From positions 87,118,529-87,182,528 of the forward strand of contig CM043959.1 of the NCBI GenBank assembly GCA_014529385.2: a stretch of DNA of 64,000 nucleotides, given 5' to 3'. The translations under genes and the position numbers were made by a program. The first letter of the stretch is position 1. Every line of letters begins with the position of its first letter. Positions 20,476-31,107 of the stretch are shown in pieces. Under the pieces are notes generated by a model that was given only the letters and a program-made list of their open reading frames with translations, was not told the DNA's origin and did no database searches. Source of the stretch: Adiantum capillus-veneris (lineage: Eukaryota; Streptophyta; Polypodiopsida; Polypodiales; Pteridaceae).

Positions 20476-22902
20476 CTATAGGATCCGATATCGAGTTGCC
20501 TTTTGAACTAGCCATTCCATTTGGCCATTGGTGAGATTTCTGGGATATTCATGAAACTGTAACAGGTCCGAGTGATAACTTGTTCCTTGGAATAGTGTCG
20601 GTTGATTAAAGGGGAAGCCCATGGCTTCTAGAACTTTGTGCCAATGTCTTCCTGGATCCCAAGTGAGAAATAGGATCATTGTTTGTAGTGTCCGAACAAT
20701 AAAATTTGCATGCCAAATTGGATCAAATTTGTAACCACCATTAGCGAGAGGGGAAATGAGCATCTTGGCTCCTGCAAAGACAGAACTGAAAATTATGATT
20801 CCCAAGAGTGTACCAAGAATCCACCATATATGGACGCCTTGTTGGTGTGGTGAGCTCAAGTTGTCTTCAGAATCCTGATTACTACCATGACTAGAAAAAA
20901 CTGCGAGCATATCATGCTTCTTTTGGGTGTGCTCAAACATGTCAGCTTCCTTTACTGATGCTAATAGCAAGCCACCTACCTTGCGGCTTAAATTTAAGCG
21001 TAATCCACTTACCTTTCTCCAAAGAGAGGATGCACTATTTGTAAAAAATTGTACCAAATTGCGAATGAGGTGTTCATTCTTGCATTCTATTAGGCTTTTG
21101 TCTATCCATGGCTCCTTTGCTCTTATCTCCATGCTGATCTTATCTCTATATGTTAGAGCAGCTAGCCATAGCCATAGGTCTGATGCATCCCATGCAAACA
21201 CAATGTTGTGTTGTGAAGGAGTTTGGAACATCCTTAAAAGGTTGGCAGCATATTGATCATCAAACTTACTCTGAACACCCTCACATAAACTGGAGGCATT
21301 ACCCATCTCCAAGTTTATAACACCCTTCAGTAGACTAGAGGCATTACCCATCTCTAAGTCTATAACACTACACAATAAAGTCTTGCTCGGCTGCCAAGCC
21401 TCTGGCGCAATATCCAACTCCAAACCTTCAGTCATACTTACCTCTTCGTTATGGTCCTCTAGTGAAACTACCTTGATGCAAGATTCCTTTAGCTTGCTAC
21501 ACTGTCCTGGGTCCATGCTGGTGCACAGGCTTCCGTTTTCAAAGCCCTCCCCTTTGCTTGATATGTTGCCCACCTTCTGCAAAGCCTTGCTAGCAGGCTG
21601 GTCTTCCTCTTCTCTTGTATCTTTCATGCCCTTTGCATTCCTCTTACTCTGATGAGACCTAATCAACACTTTACACATTCTTACCCTTACTGCCCAATGT
21701 TGTCGATTGATCTCTTTGGTGCCTATTTCATTCAAGGTTAAAGATGTACTCACATTTGTAACACAATTTTCTTGGCTTACCTCCCCCACCTGGGTAGCAT
21801 CTTTTGATTCTTTAACCTCTTGTTCCACTGCTTCAGTTCTTTGAATAGACTTCTTACTTGATCCTTCTTCCGTTACACTCATCTTGACATCTTCTACAAG
21901 ACCAATGATACTTGGTGTGCGGGTACCAATTGGTGGTGGGCGTAAGATGATTGTAAGTGGTGATTGTGGCGGACGTAGAATTTGTGTTGGTGGGGCTGGT
22001 GCTTGGGGTGGGGGTGTTCTTTCTCTAAGGGGTGACAATTGGTTCCTCCTACCTTCTCTATTATAGTTTTGTTGTGGTTTGGGACAGTAGTACATACCAT
22101 GACCATCTTCTCCGTAGTTGTAGTAGTGATACTCCCTGTTTTGTCGTCGTGCTCTTCCTAGGTCTTGATCTCTTTCTTGACTCCTCCCTTGCTGTATTAA
22201 GTGGACAGACAAACTCTGCAGTTGGTCAGTAATATGGGCCAACATATCTTGTTGGTCATCTCTTACCCCAAGAGCCGGTGGTGGTGGTGGAATGGTGGTT
22301 GTCGTAGTTGGTGGTCGACGCGATGTTCCTAATTCTGTTGACTCGGTTTCTTTGGCTTTCATTCGCAGCTTCTTGTCTTTAAGGCGAGCAATCTCAACGG
22401 CTAACTCGTACGTAGCCGGGAATCTACCTTTCACCTTCTCCTTGAGAAACGGCCATAAGCCATGCGTGAACCAATCTTTTTTTAGGAAATCGGGTGCAGC
22501 TTCCCCCCTAGCCATTGACTCAACCCACCGTTCCCACAAATCCACAAATTTGGACTCATAGGTGGCATATTCTAAAAGACCCTCCTGCTTCAAGTCTCGC
22601 AACTTGTCCCACAACTTTTCTGAAGTGGTACCTCCCCCAAAGCGCCTCTTAAAAGCGGTTTTTAAGGGTTCCCAGTCATCCTTGGTTGCTTGTGGAAGTG
22701 CATTGTACCATGATCTAGCTTCTAGCTTCATGAGATGCTTAAAGATTCTAACCCGGGATTCATCTGTATCTTTGTTGCTCACTACACATGCTACTTCAAA
22801 GTCATCTAGGAAGTCTGTTACCAAATCCTCCCCCTTCTTTCCTTTAAATGTTGGAAATGCTACACTTGCCATGATTACTGAGAGAGAGCTAGAAAGACAC
22901 AC
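20476..22902 (-). CDS. Gag-like protein with C-terminal hydrophobic segment, family B
   Basis: One intact 808-codon ORF. Residues about 12-190 resemble a retrotransposon Gag/capsid domain (FPTFKGKKGEDLVTDFLDDF, LEARSWYNALP, WEPLKTAFKRRF). Near residues 255-270 is a zinc-knuckle remnant, YYNYGEDGHGMYYC, in which two Cys are Tyr. A proline-rich part and a long polar linker follow. A 15-residue unit (INLEMGNASSL...) occurs twice in tandem (DNA 21275-21364). Residues about 691-712 (IWWILGTLLGIIIFSSVFAG) look like a membrane-spanning segment, unusual for Gag. An inner ATG at residue 11 (MASVAF) is an equally good start. The last 120 residues match nothing I know. The intact frame fits the youth of the element. 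Confidence 0.8.
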   Translation of the reverse strand: MCLSSSLSVIMASVAFPTFKGKKGEDLVTDFLDDFEVACVVSNKDTDESRVRIFKHLMKLEARSWYNALPQATKDDWEPLKTAFKRRFGGGTTSEKLWDKLRDLKQEGLLEYATYESKFVDLWERWVESMARGEAAPDFLKKDWFTHGLWPFLKEKVKGRFPATYELAVEIARLKDKKLRMKAKETESTELGTSRRPPTTTTTIPPPPPALGVRDDQQDMLAHITDQLQSLSVHLIQQGRSQERDQDLGRARRQNREYHYYNYGEDGHGMYYCPKPQQNYNREGRRNQLSPLRERTPPPQAPAPPTQILRPPQSPLTIILRPPPIGTRTPSIIGLVEDVKMSVTEEGSSKKSIQRTEAVEQEVKESKDATQVGEVSQENCVTNVSTSLTLNEIGTKEINRQHWAVRVRMCKVLIRSHQSKRNAKGMKDTREEEDQPASKALQKVGNISSKGEGFENGSLCTSMDPGQCSKLKESCIKVVSLEDHNEEVSMTEGLELDIAPEAWQPSKTLLCSVIDLEMGNASSLLKGVINLEMGNASSLCEGVQSKFDDQYAANLLRMFQTPSQHNIVFAWDASDLWLWLAALTYRDKISMEIRAKEPWIDKSLIECKNEHLIRNLVQFFTNSASSLWRKVSGLRLNLSRKVGGLLLASVKEADMFEHTQKKHDMLAVFSSHGSNQDSEDNLSSPHQQGVHIWWILGTLLGIIIFSSVFAGAKMLISPLANGGYKFDPIWHANFIVRTLQTMILFLTWDPGRHWHKVLEAMGFPFNQPTLFQGTSYHSDLLQFHEYPRNLTNGQMEWLVQKATRYRIL
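21275..21364 (-). repeat. 45-bp in-frame tandem duplication in the family B ORF
   Basis: Units 21275-21319 and 21320-21364 differ at several bases but keep the frame and the peptide core NLEMGNASSL/DLEMGNASSL. Confidence 0.85.
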
Positions 22903-23712
22903 TACTTAACTTGCAAAAGTTTTTTTCTTCTTTACAAGGAGGCGTGTATACCCTCTTATACTAGGACATAGATTAAAACTTCAAACAGTACATTGCCTTG
23001 TACCAAAGGTAAGACAAATGGTTGATCTGATGCCAGAACCTCCAAAAACCGCTCCCCACCCGGCATGGTGTCAATGACGTGCTGGTAGTGAGTCTTCAAA
23101 TCCAGTATTACCTTGATTGAGCGTACACGTGTTGGTATGTGTGATCTGTCTTGAGGTAGGTTGTACTGATTCATGTGAAGCTTAGAGGTGCTTAGTCACT
23201 GTCCAAGCTTGTGGGAGAGGGTGGTGTTCTTTCCTGAAACAAACTCAGTAGATCCCTAGTTTCTCTAGTGAGAGTGTGAGCCAATGCTTCCGTTATCTGT
23301 GCTGCAGCATCAGGTGCGACTTGAAAACTGACTGTGATAATTACCTCGATGACTTGAGTTACCCGATTCTCAAAGTAGAATAGTGTTGATTCTCTATTGT
23401 GCAGAGCTCCTTCCATTTTGTTGTTGTTGGTTGGTTGTAGGTTGCGGACATGGTTTCGACCTTCTCCTTCTTCTTCTTGGCACTTGGCCTATGTATATCC
23501 ACTGGGTTTGGCGTGTTGGTTGACTCTCCCTCTGCAAATCGATTACCGTTATGCTTGGCACTCGAGCTTCGATGGAGATGCGGAGTTCGTCTAGTTGTGC
23601 TTGGAGCTCTTCTTCTTCTGTCGTCCAATTAGCAAATCATGCTAGCCATTCATCCATTCAAAATAGTTTAGGGGTTTCAGTCTTGTAAACTGAAGGGTTT
23701 CATGAAAAGATC
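22903..23712 (-). other. Leader of family B with small ORFs
   Basis: Between PBS and gag. Minus-strand ORFs at 23359-23628 (89 codons), 23192-23416 (74 codons) and 22956-23174 (72 codons) are short, overlap end to end and have no domain. They could be upstream ORFs or remains of a longer frame. Confidence 0.4.
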
Positions 23713-23730
23713 CTCAGTGGGAGCACCAAA
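23713..23730 (-). other. Primer-binding site candidate, family B
   Basis: Next to the LTR end the minus strand reads TTTGGTGCTCCCACTGAG. The TGG start fits a tRNA CCA end, but I could not assign the tRNA. Confidence 0.5.
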
Positions 23731-23940
23731 TGACGGGAGCAAAGCTAACCCCGAACCCCCGACGGCCTCTAAAACACTGGGGACCGAATGGCGTGCCTCG
23801 AGCTTGTCATGGTAAAGCAAACAGGGGCACCACCTAGCTTCAGCGGCTAGGACGCAAACAACACACCACCATAACAAAGTTTTCATCCAAAAGAGATGGA
23901 TGCTTGGGATTAATGATGAAGAGGAAAGGGAATGAGATCA

Positions 23941-23999
<59 letters not shown>

Positions 24000-25313
24000 G
24001 GGAGGGGGTATAGCGGCTTAGTACTTAGGCACCACAAAAGGATGGCGAATCCGCACACCCTACACACATACACAAGCTCACTCCAAACACAAGACTAGGT
24101 GGCGATTCCGCACACCTCACATGGGCAAAACATTGCAAGAAAACATACTCACAAAACCTCAAGCTTTATTTAGAGAATAAGGCGATGAAATGGGGAGCAT
24201 AGGTTAGGGGAATGAGAAGGGAGAGAGTGGTAGAGCACATGGCGGATAGGTGGGATTTGATGGCGAAGACTCACACGAGGGTTATGGCCATCATCCTTCA
24301 TTAAGTAGCCCTTCATCTTCCATAGCCAAGGGTGTAGAGGTCATGCTCAAGACAAGCATGGTGATTGTGGTGATGGTGATGGTGTGGGTGTGTGTGTGTG
24401 TGCACTAGGCACACACAGTGCATAATGTGTTCTTTGGTGATGTTGTGTGTGTTTTTAGTGTGATAGTGACCCCTCTTTATATAGGGGAGGAAGGGGGAGA
24501 AATTCTAGAATTTAGAAATGAAGAAATCATTATCTACATAGGCCATGTGACTGTGGGTCCCACTTGTTTGGCTGTGTGTATATGTGCCAAAACAGCAGTC
24601 TCATGAGAGAGAGACTAAGAGAGAGAGATGGGCTGATGAAAAAAAGTGAGAGGTGACATGGAGAATAAAGTAATTACAAGAGGGGAGAGAGGGGAGTGTG
24701 TTCAGAGGTGAATCTGTGTGCAGATGTGTGTGAACACAAGAAAAATCAGGTAACCATCGGGTGGGGATGGGTGTGTGGGCACCTTTTTCAGTGAAACTGA
24801 GTGTGTGTGAGTGTGGGGGAGGTTATTTAGCTACAAGACAAGAGACATGGCGCCCTTTAGAGAGAGAGGGGGGTATTTGGGTCATGGGATATGATAGGAG
24901 AGAGAAAGGGGGGGTGGGGTATACTATTTTGGAAGATATGATAAGTTGCATGTGAGTTAGGGTGCATTATTGGTGAGTTAGAATGCATTATTGGTGAGAG
25001 GTGGGGTAGCTTGAGGGGAGAGAGAAAGGAGAAAGGACAAGGGGAAGAGAGAGGGGGTTGACCTTTTGAGTGGAGGAGAGGAAAAGGGACACACGGCGGG
25101 GCATCAGTGAAGAAAAAGGAGGCAAGGTGGGGATGGGCTGCCCCGCAGGCATGAGGTGGCCTATTTTACCTTTCTCATATATTTACATAATCATACTTTA
25201 TTTTTTTTCTTACTTTTCCAATGCCTTTTATCACTCCCTCCCTAAGAGGAGGTTTCCATGGGGTGGGGACGAGAGAAGAGGGGTATGGGAGCTTGGCTTG
25301 TGAAAAGCCCCCA
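23731..25313 (-). repeat. 5' LTR of family B
   Basis: On the minus strand it starts TGGGGGC and ends CTCCCGTCA. A TATA box (TATATAAAG, minus, 24475-24483) lies about 0.8 kb from each end. It carries a GA tract (about 23945-23996) longer than in the other LTR. Confidence 0.9.
24475..24483 (-). promoter_or_regulatory. TATA box of the family B 5' LTR
   Basis: Minus strand CCCCTATATAAAGAGGGG; the flanking C and G runs make it a small inverted repeat. It is the likely promoter of the gag-only transcript. Confidence 0.6.
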
Positions 25314-25442
25314 TTAGTACCAACACTTCTTGAACACAATTAAAAAACATAAGGAACCCTAACCTAATTATTTGCACTCCCCCTAGAGAGTCAAGGGAAT
25401 AGGATATTGTAGAGATTTGGGGGGAACCTCAAGGCTAAACCC

Positions 25443-25811
25443 CTAATCCTCGTCATTGAGAAAAACAAAGTCATCCTCCGTGAGACCATATGTACCATCC
25501 GCGTAATCATGTAAATCTTCTTCATCAGAGGCACCAATGTTTACTAAGAAGGTCACTAGACGCTTATAGTCATCTTGGTCAAAAGGAGAGGCTTGTGCAA
25601 TGGGAGAGACACTCTCTACTATGTATGGATCAGTTGTGGTCAAGAGACGTATCAGCCATTCTAACTCCTCAAAATTCCTCTCACATGCTAGCGTACCTAC
25701 CAAATCCCATTCACAGGCAAGCAGCGGAAAGACCATGTGAAACACCTGTGAAAAGTAACGAGGGTACCTCGCATGCAAGACAGGAGTGGATGACTCTAGC
25801 GTACTAGCCAT
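25443..25811 (-). CDS. Hypothetical acidic small protein
   Basis: Open frame of 122 codons from an ATG reading MASTLES, directly after a GTGTGTACAG stretch that could be a splice acceptor. The first two thirds look like a compact helical domain with several W, F and L residues; the last 25 residues are very acidic (DEEDLHDY...DDFVFLNDED). I do not recognise it. It lies between the 5' LTR of family B and the LTR start of family F and may belong to the F LTR region or to an older element. A TATA-like stretch is 170 bp upstream at 25985-25994. An upstream in-frame ATG at 25847 would add 12 residues. Confidence 0.35.
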   Translation of the reverse strand: MASTLESSTPVLHARYPRYFSQVFHMVFPLLACEWDLVGTLACERNFEELEWLIRLLTTTDPYIVESVSPIAQASPFDQDDYKRLVTFLVNIGASDEEDLHDYADGTYGLTEDDFVFLNDED

Positions 25812-25847
25812 ATCTGTACACACAGATAGATGATGGTTAGAGTGCAA

Positions 25848-26073
25848 ATATTACAAGGGTCGTGTTCTTGTGCATAATGTGTTTTTATGATTTTGTGTTA
25901 TGTATAGAACTTGTAAGTTTCCACATTATTGTTTGGTGGCTCTTGCTCGTTTACTTTTTTATCTTGTTTTTGTGAGTATAAAGCTTTATATATAGATTCC
26001 CTAGGATTGGAGATTGAGAGGTCAGGGAGGAAGGTTGAGAGGGAAGCAAGTGAATGATGGATGTCAGCAAACA
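25848..26073 (-). repeat. Start of the family F 3' LTR
   Basis: TGTTTGCTGACATCC begins at 26073 (minus), directly after a PPT (CCAAGGAAGGGGGGAG, 26074-26089). A TATA box (TATATATAAAG, minus) is at 25984-25994. The LTR end was not found and may lie beyond the 25443 ORF or have been interrupted by element B. Confidence 0.5.
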
Positions 26074-26089
26074 CTCCCCCCTTCCTTGG

Positions 26090-26780
26090 GTAGATCATAC
26101 CTTTCGGAATGATTGTGTCACCTTTTAAAACCAATTGTTCCAAGTTATTATGGGTGAAGGCTTTAACCAATAGTTTTCGACCACCCTATGCATTTCATCT
26201 AGTTGCATGGGTGGTAAGATACTCTCCCATGATTTTATTTGCAATGTTGTTGTAAGTGGTGAACTTACAATGGGAGATGCAAACTCTTCCTTGTTTGTAT
26301 GGATATGTACAATGGTAGGTGGAGGTTGTGTCAAAGCTTCTAGTTCCGTATAGGAACTACATGAAGAGCAAGAAGCTTCATTTGACTTCCCTGTTCCTGA
26401 GCTAGGTGGAACAAATCGTTTGTTCTTCGGTACCCAAACTAGCTCTAGAGCAGGTGTTTAGAATTCCGTGATTTTTTCCTTTTCGTGATCTTCAATTCGT
26501 TTTGGAGCCACAGGATTGGGCTCACATGGACCAGGTGATAAGTAAGAGCACAAGTTACGTTTTGGCACCCAGATTTGATCATTTCCTTCATAGTAGCCTT
26601 GGGCTTCCAATAGTTTTTTAGGAATCCAATGCAACGTTTCTTTACATTTCTTGGGGCGAGTGGGATGTCTCTTACCACGCTCCTGTCTTTTAGCACTAGC
26701 TATGGTCGCTAAAGAAGCTTTAGGGACCCACTTGTATGTTTTCTTTGTTATATTGGGATGGGTCTTGTGTGTCTCAAGCT
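26090..26780 (-). pseudogene. W-x-P-K repeat tail, family F
   Basis: Minus-strand frames contain four spaced motifs: YKWVPKASL, LHWIPKKLL, DQIWVPKRNL and LVWVPKNKR. They lie downstream of the PR2-like domain and before the PPT. The surrounding YYEGNDQIWVPK matches YYRGNRQIWVSK of family C, so the tails are homologous. The frame is broken (at least one stop near 26459). Confidence 0.65.
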
Positions 26781-26784
26781 TTAT

Positions 26785-27603
26785 TTAAACTACATCAGAT
26801 GAAGCTCTAGAGAGTTGGGCTATGGGGACATATGGTTCAACTTCTTGGACATGCAATGTTTTGGGTTTTATTTCCTTAAGAGGCAATATATCAGGGACTA
26901 TGGCTTGAGTGGCAGGGTTAAGAGTTGGTTTCTGTGTTGTGACACCCCCTGTCCTCCAATCAATAGTGCATTTGGTGGCTATCATCCACGTGCGTCCTAG
27001 GTTTATATTATCCTCCATAGTTCCAACATGCATGACCAAAAAGTCTTGAGCTACAGCCCCATTGTCATAACTGACACAAGTGTGCCAAATTCCAAAAACC
27101 GCAGTTTTTTTCTTGTTGACACACTTGACTTGGATAATACTTTCAGATAGAGGTGGCTTCCCTAACTGACACCACACCCCATATGATAGCCAATTATATT
27201 TAGCACCCGTCTCCAATAAAGTGTTATATAGAACTTTTTCATAGGTGATGTTTAGCTCAATAGGGTATCGTAGAGGTGTGTCAGACTCCAACCAATCCTC
27301 GCTGATTTCAATGTGGAATGCATGTGTAACTCCAAGGTTAGCCTCTCGTTGGCGTCTTATGTGTTGTTGTTGCTCCTTAGCCTCAGCTTGAGCTTGTATC
27401 TTCTTCAATTCTATTTGTGCCTTGGCTGCCTTTTTTTGATGGATGGCACGTAGCTCCTCTTGGCTTAAAGGATCATAGTATCTTTTAAATTTTCTCCCAT
27501 TGAGGAATGCAATGGTTTCAACTCCATCAATAGTCTCCACACGAATGGTTCCTTGTGGGCTAATCTCACATACTCTATATGGTCCTTTTTCCGCATATTT
27601 CAA
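26785..27603 (-). pseudogene. Integrase C-terminus fused in frame to PR2-like domain, family F
   Basis: 272 codons. Residues 1-60 match the end of a gypsy integrase (KGPYRVCEISPQGTIRVE against the family A stretch GPLVIKDLSPSGAVKLA). A K/Q/A-rich linker follows, then a retropepsin-like part with LLETGAKYNWLSYG, where the catalytic DSG is ETG, and LGRTWMIATKCTIDW equal to LGQPWQKQYNAMIDW of family A. Here integrase and PR2 share one frame with no stop between, showing that PR2 can be part of the polyprotein. The Asp to Glu change suggests an inactive protease fold. Confidence 0.65.
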
Positions 27604-28222
27604 CTTTTTTTTTTTGTGTTACGCACTCCATACATAAGGACATTATCACCAACATTGATATCTTTGTTCTTTAGATGACGGTCAAACCATTACCCTCTCC
27701 TATCTTTCTCCACAAGTGCATTTTGCACAGCTAATTGCCTCTCTTCATCTAGCCTTTCAAGGATATATAATCACTCAACTAAGGGGTTACCATCCCAACC
27801 TTCTTGAGAAGCTACTCGAAGACTAGAATCGATAAACTCCCATGGCATAACCGCTTCTTGGCCATACACCATCTTAAACAGTGTGCAGTTAATGGCAACT
27901 TTGTACGCAGTACGATAAGCCCATAAAGCTGAAGTTAGCTTTAAATCCCAATTTGCGCGATGAGCTTCCACCGTTTTGATTAAGAGAGAGATTAAGGTAT
28001 TGTTGGTGCTCTCAGCTTGACCATTTTCTTGTGGATAATAAGGTGTGGACTTATGGTGAGCTATCATGAAGTTGGTAGTGAGTTCTTTTATTACTCCATT
28101 TATAAAATGAGTGCCATTGTCACTCACAATCTCAAAGGGATAACCAAATCTTGTAATAATATTCTCAAAGAGAAACTTAGCAGTTGACCTCGTATCAGCC
28201 TTACGTGTTGCCCTGGCTTCCA
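27604..28222 (-). pseudogene. Integrase catalytic core fragment, family F
   Basis: Minus-strand open part 28222-27771 covers the second half of the core: SDNGTHF (second Asp) and QENGQAE (Glu) with 35 residues between, as in DD35E integrases. The first Asp region is missing because the homology stops at VEA (28222), where unrelated sequence begins. From 27770 to 27604 the frame continues (NVGDNVLMYG) with an in-frame TAA and an A-run frameshift. Confidence 0.75.
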
Positions 28223-29514
28223 CCCGAGGAGATATTATCAAAATACTGGACCCCAGTCTGCCCACGTTATGCAGGGACAGCTCATTTCAAACTTTTCCAA
28301 TTCCTGTTCACACTGGCTCCTCTCTTCTTGTGTAAACCCTTGGGGGTTCCCTTCACCTATAAAAGGGGACCTTTTCTTCCTTGAAAACCACTCAAGCATT
28401 CAAGCCATTGATGAGAGAAATTCTTGAGGGAGTGAGTAGTAATGCCTAATTGTACTTAGGCATTAACATAAGCCTAAGCCTACACTTTCTCCTAGAAGAA
28501 GACTAGCCATTCTTGCAACAAGCTAACCTTGGAAGATCAACTCTAATCAAAGAAGGTCTTGCACTTGATGTATCAATCAAAGTGGAATTATCCACTCTTC
28601 TTCTCTCTCCATCAATAATGGTGCCGAAGGATTTGTCAAGTAAGATGTGTTCTACATTGATGTTTTCTTGATTTCTTGTTGTTTTCATTTTCATCTCTAA
28701 TCCAAAAAATATATATATATGTATCTAATCTCATCTCCTTAACCAAACCTATCTCTCTCACTCTTAGTAATTCATATTCTCTACAAATTTTAGGTTCTCC
28801 TTGCTACAGGTACATCTCTCCCCGCAGTATCCTTATTGCCTACGGGCAAGAATAGGGCTTGGGAGGGAAACTTCTCATCTCTTCACTTCTCTCATATCTA
28901 CATTTCTCACATACTATCCTAGATGAATAACCCACATGAGGATCATTTCTATCGCTTTCACTCTGTATGATCTATTAGAATTAACGTATGGATTAGCAGT
29001 AAAATACACTTTCAACAACGTATAGTATTTCTCTTCGGCCCTGAAAGGCTCAATGAAATACTTCTATCACCGGATCCCATCATACTACCTCTCATAGACT
29101 ATAATTTTTCTTTTGATGTAAGCGTAGTTATCTTGCTATGAACCAAGAGGATTTGTACACACAATTAATCCCAATCACTAGACAAAATATATATATTATG
29201 GTAAGCACAAAACTACAATTCCAAAGAACAATTCGAAGCCTATTTGGTCAGCCAAGATTGAATGCCATTAACTCATCTATTAACCCTTTCATACTACCCA
29301 TGATACGATATGACCATAGCCTTGATGTTTTCATCTTTGTGTTGTTTTGACACTCTCTTTTGTGTTCTTTCTTGTGTGTGTGAGTGCAAGAGAGAAAGAG
29401 TGTGTCTTCTTTGATTGCACTTCTTTCCAAACCCTATTCTTCATGGCATCTATGGTTTAACTCCTTCATATAGTTTTTGTTGAGTTCTCTCACAAACTCT
29501 CACAACCATAAGCC
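28223..29514 (+). other. No gene; LTR-like sequence with TATA box
   Basis: Unrelated sequence interrupts the F integrase at 28222. A good TATA box (CCTATAAAAGGGG, 28351-28363) and following CT-rich leader-like sequence suggest an LTR or promoter region in plus orientation. No ORF above chance. The right side joins the truncated D element near 29515. Confidence 0.4.
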
Positions 29515-29544
29515 CGGTGCTTTCCTGGCAAGACCGCAAATTTC

Positions 29545-29997
29545 TTGACAACGCGAGAAGAAATAAAACAGGTAAGAAAAGTTAAAACCGAAACAAAATC
29601 ACAAAAATCTGAAAAATCAAAAAAAGAAACAACAAAAGACCAAGAGTGGAACAAACTAGAGTGTAAACAGAAATACCAAGAACTGAAAAGGTCTTTGAGA
29701 GAGATATGGACTACTGAAGAAGATAGTGAGGGTAAAGGGGAGTCAGAAAAGGGCAACATGAACGTACCAGCACACTATCGAAAATTTACTATCCAAGATA
29801 GAAAAATCATCATGACACCACCAATCAGGGAGAGGACCAACCAAGAATCTTACGATGGGCTTGAAAATGCAAAGAGAATAGACCTCACAGAACTAGGTGA
29901 AAAGCCTCCGCCGGTCTATATAGCTAACGATTTAGAACCTGGGGAGGAAGCTCAAGCCGAAGCACAAGAACGCATTGCAAAAAGACGGATTCTGTGA
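29545..29997 (+). pseudogene. Pre-RT polyprotein segment joined to PR2 leader, family D
   Basis: 150 codons. Residues 1-135 align with the part of the family A polyprotein just before RT (YRKFTIQDRKIIMTPPIRER against YRKFTIEDRKVVLTQPIRER). At PGEEAQAEAQERIAKRR the match jumps to the start of the family A PR2 ORF (EEAQAEAKEKMEKRR). RT, RNase H and integrase are therefore missing without a frame change. The ORF stops at TGA (29995-29997), where family A has an Arg codon; the frame continues beyond. Confidence 0.85.
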
Positions 29998-31107
29998 CAA
30001 CAACAACAGAGTAAACCACCATGGAGAGTCAATGCCATTCGACTGATGAACTTGGAGGAGGCAACAGTAGAGCCAATAATTATAGTCAAAGTGGGCAACA
30101 ATCAAGTTGAATCAATAGCCTTGATTGATTCGGGTGCTCAAGAAAATTTGATCTCTTACGGATTATACCAACAGCTCAAAGTCACAGATCAACTTCATCC
30201 TACTCCCCAAGTGCTGTAAAGTAGCACATCACACCCATTGAAAACATTAGGATGGACTATATTGCATGTACAGATACATCAATATATTTATCTACACAAA
30301 TTCTATGTGGTGACAGATGAAAGCACACAACACCCAATGATGCTAGGGCAACCTTGGCAAAAAGCATACAATGTCCAGATAGATTGGAAAGCAGAGGCGG
30401 TCAAAATTCAGCACGAACATGAACAACAGGTGATAGCTTTTGCTCAGAAATACCATTATGATCAACTGCAAGCCATGCAATCACTGGCAACAAAGACAAA
30501 AGAACAAATACCATCAAAGACAACCATGCAACCTAAGACCAACAACCAGGTGAAAGCCAACACTGCTAATTACAGACAGCTGAACACACTGGCCACAGTG
30601 CACAAATCTCGGTTACCAAAACAAGGTAAACAAGTATGGATGCGGAAGGATAGAAATGCCATGGCGGAAAAGAAACAATGTAACAACCGGATTCCAACAA
30701 AGCAGACAGTGCAACCCAAAACCAAGGTCATAAAACAGATATGGATCCCAAAGCAAAAGCCAAAGGAAATCCCTACGGTACAAGCAACAATGGAAAGTAG
30801 ACATTTGCAGGTCAACAAGGAGAACAGATATATGTGGATGCCGATGACAGACAAACTAGTGGCAAACAAGAAAGTGCCAAACCATCTACAAAAGTTGGCA
30901 GCACCAAAGTACCAATGGAAAGCCAAGGCCATAAGGCCGATAGCTATCACATCCCAGCCAATTCTATCCTCAGAAACAGCTACGACTCCATCAACCGTGC
31001 CGGCAAAGCAATTGCCTCTTGCCAAAAAGACAATTAAACAGAGAGCAGTAGAATTACAACTGCTACTTGCAAAGAAAGCAGGAAGCCTCGACGACGAATG
31101 CCAATAA
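29998..31107 (+). pseudogene. PR2 retropepsin-like domain and W-x-P-K tail, family D
   Basis: Same frame as the preceding ORF. Contains an intact-looking active-site motif LIDSGAQENLISYG (about 30124-30165), a TAA at about 30217, then the open part 30238-31107 with MLGQPWQKAYNVQIDW. The basic tail has KQVWMRKDR, KQIWIPKQK and YMWMPMTDK and ends QRAVELQLLLAKK, equal to QRAVLLERLLYHR at the end of the family A ORF. Stops make it defective as it stands, although the sequence is well kept. Confidence 0.8.

Larger units (their letters stand above)
18845..25313 (-). mobile_element. Complete non-autonomous LTR retrotransposon, family B (gag-only)
   Basis: Two direct repeats, 18845-20410 and 23731-25313, flank a 3.3-kb interior that reads on the minus strand: PBS-like site next to 23731, leader, one 808-codon Gag-like ORF, and a PPT next to 20410. 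There is no protease, RT, RNase H or integrase, so it needs help from another element; the layout fits the class called TR-GAG. The LTRs differ by about 20 substitutions over about 1.56 kb, mostly C/T, plus microsatellite length changes, so the insertion is recent. The flanking bases GGTAC (left) and TTAGTAC (right) share only GTAC at slightly shifted positions. Confidence 0.85.

Noticed and set aside
20476-20850. Envelope protein in family B because of the hydrophobic segment
   Set aside because: The segment is in the same ORF as Gag, with no signal peptide, cysteine pattern or cleavage site typical of an envelope.
18840-25320. Target-site duplication GTAC around family B
   Set aside because: GTAC occurs on both sides but three bases away from the LTR end on the right; not a clean duplication with TG...CA ends.
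30570-31025. 151-codon minus-strand ORF with hydrophobic stretches
   Set aside because: Exact antisense of the PR2 tail, which has homologues in three families; shadow frame.
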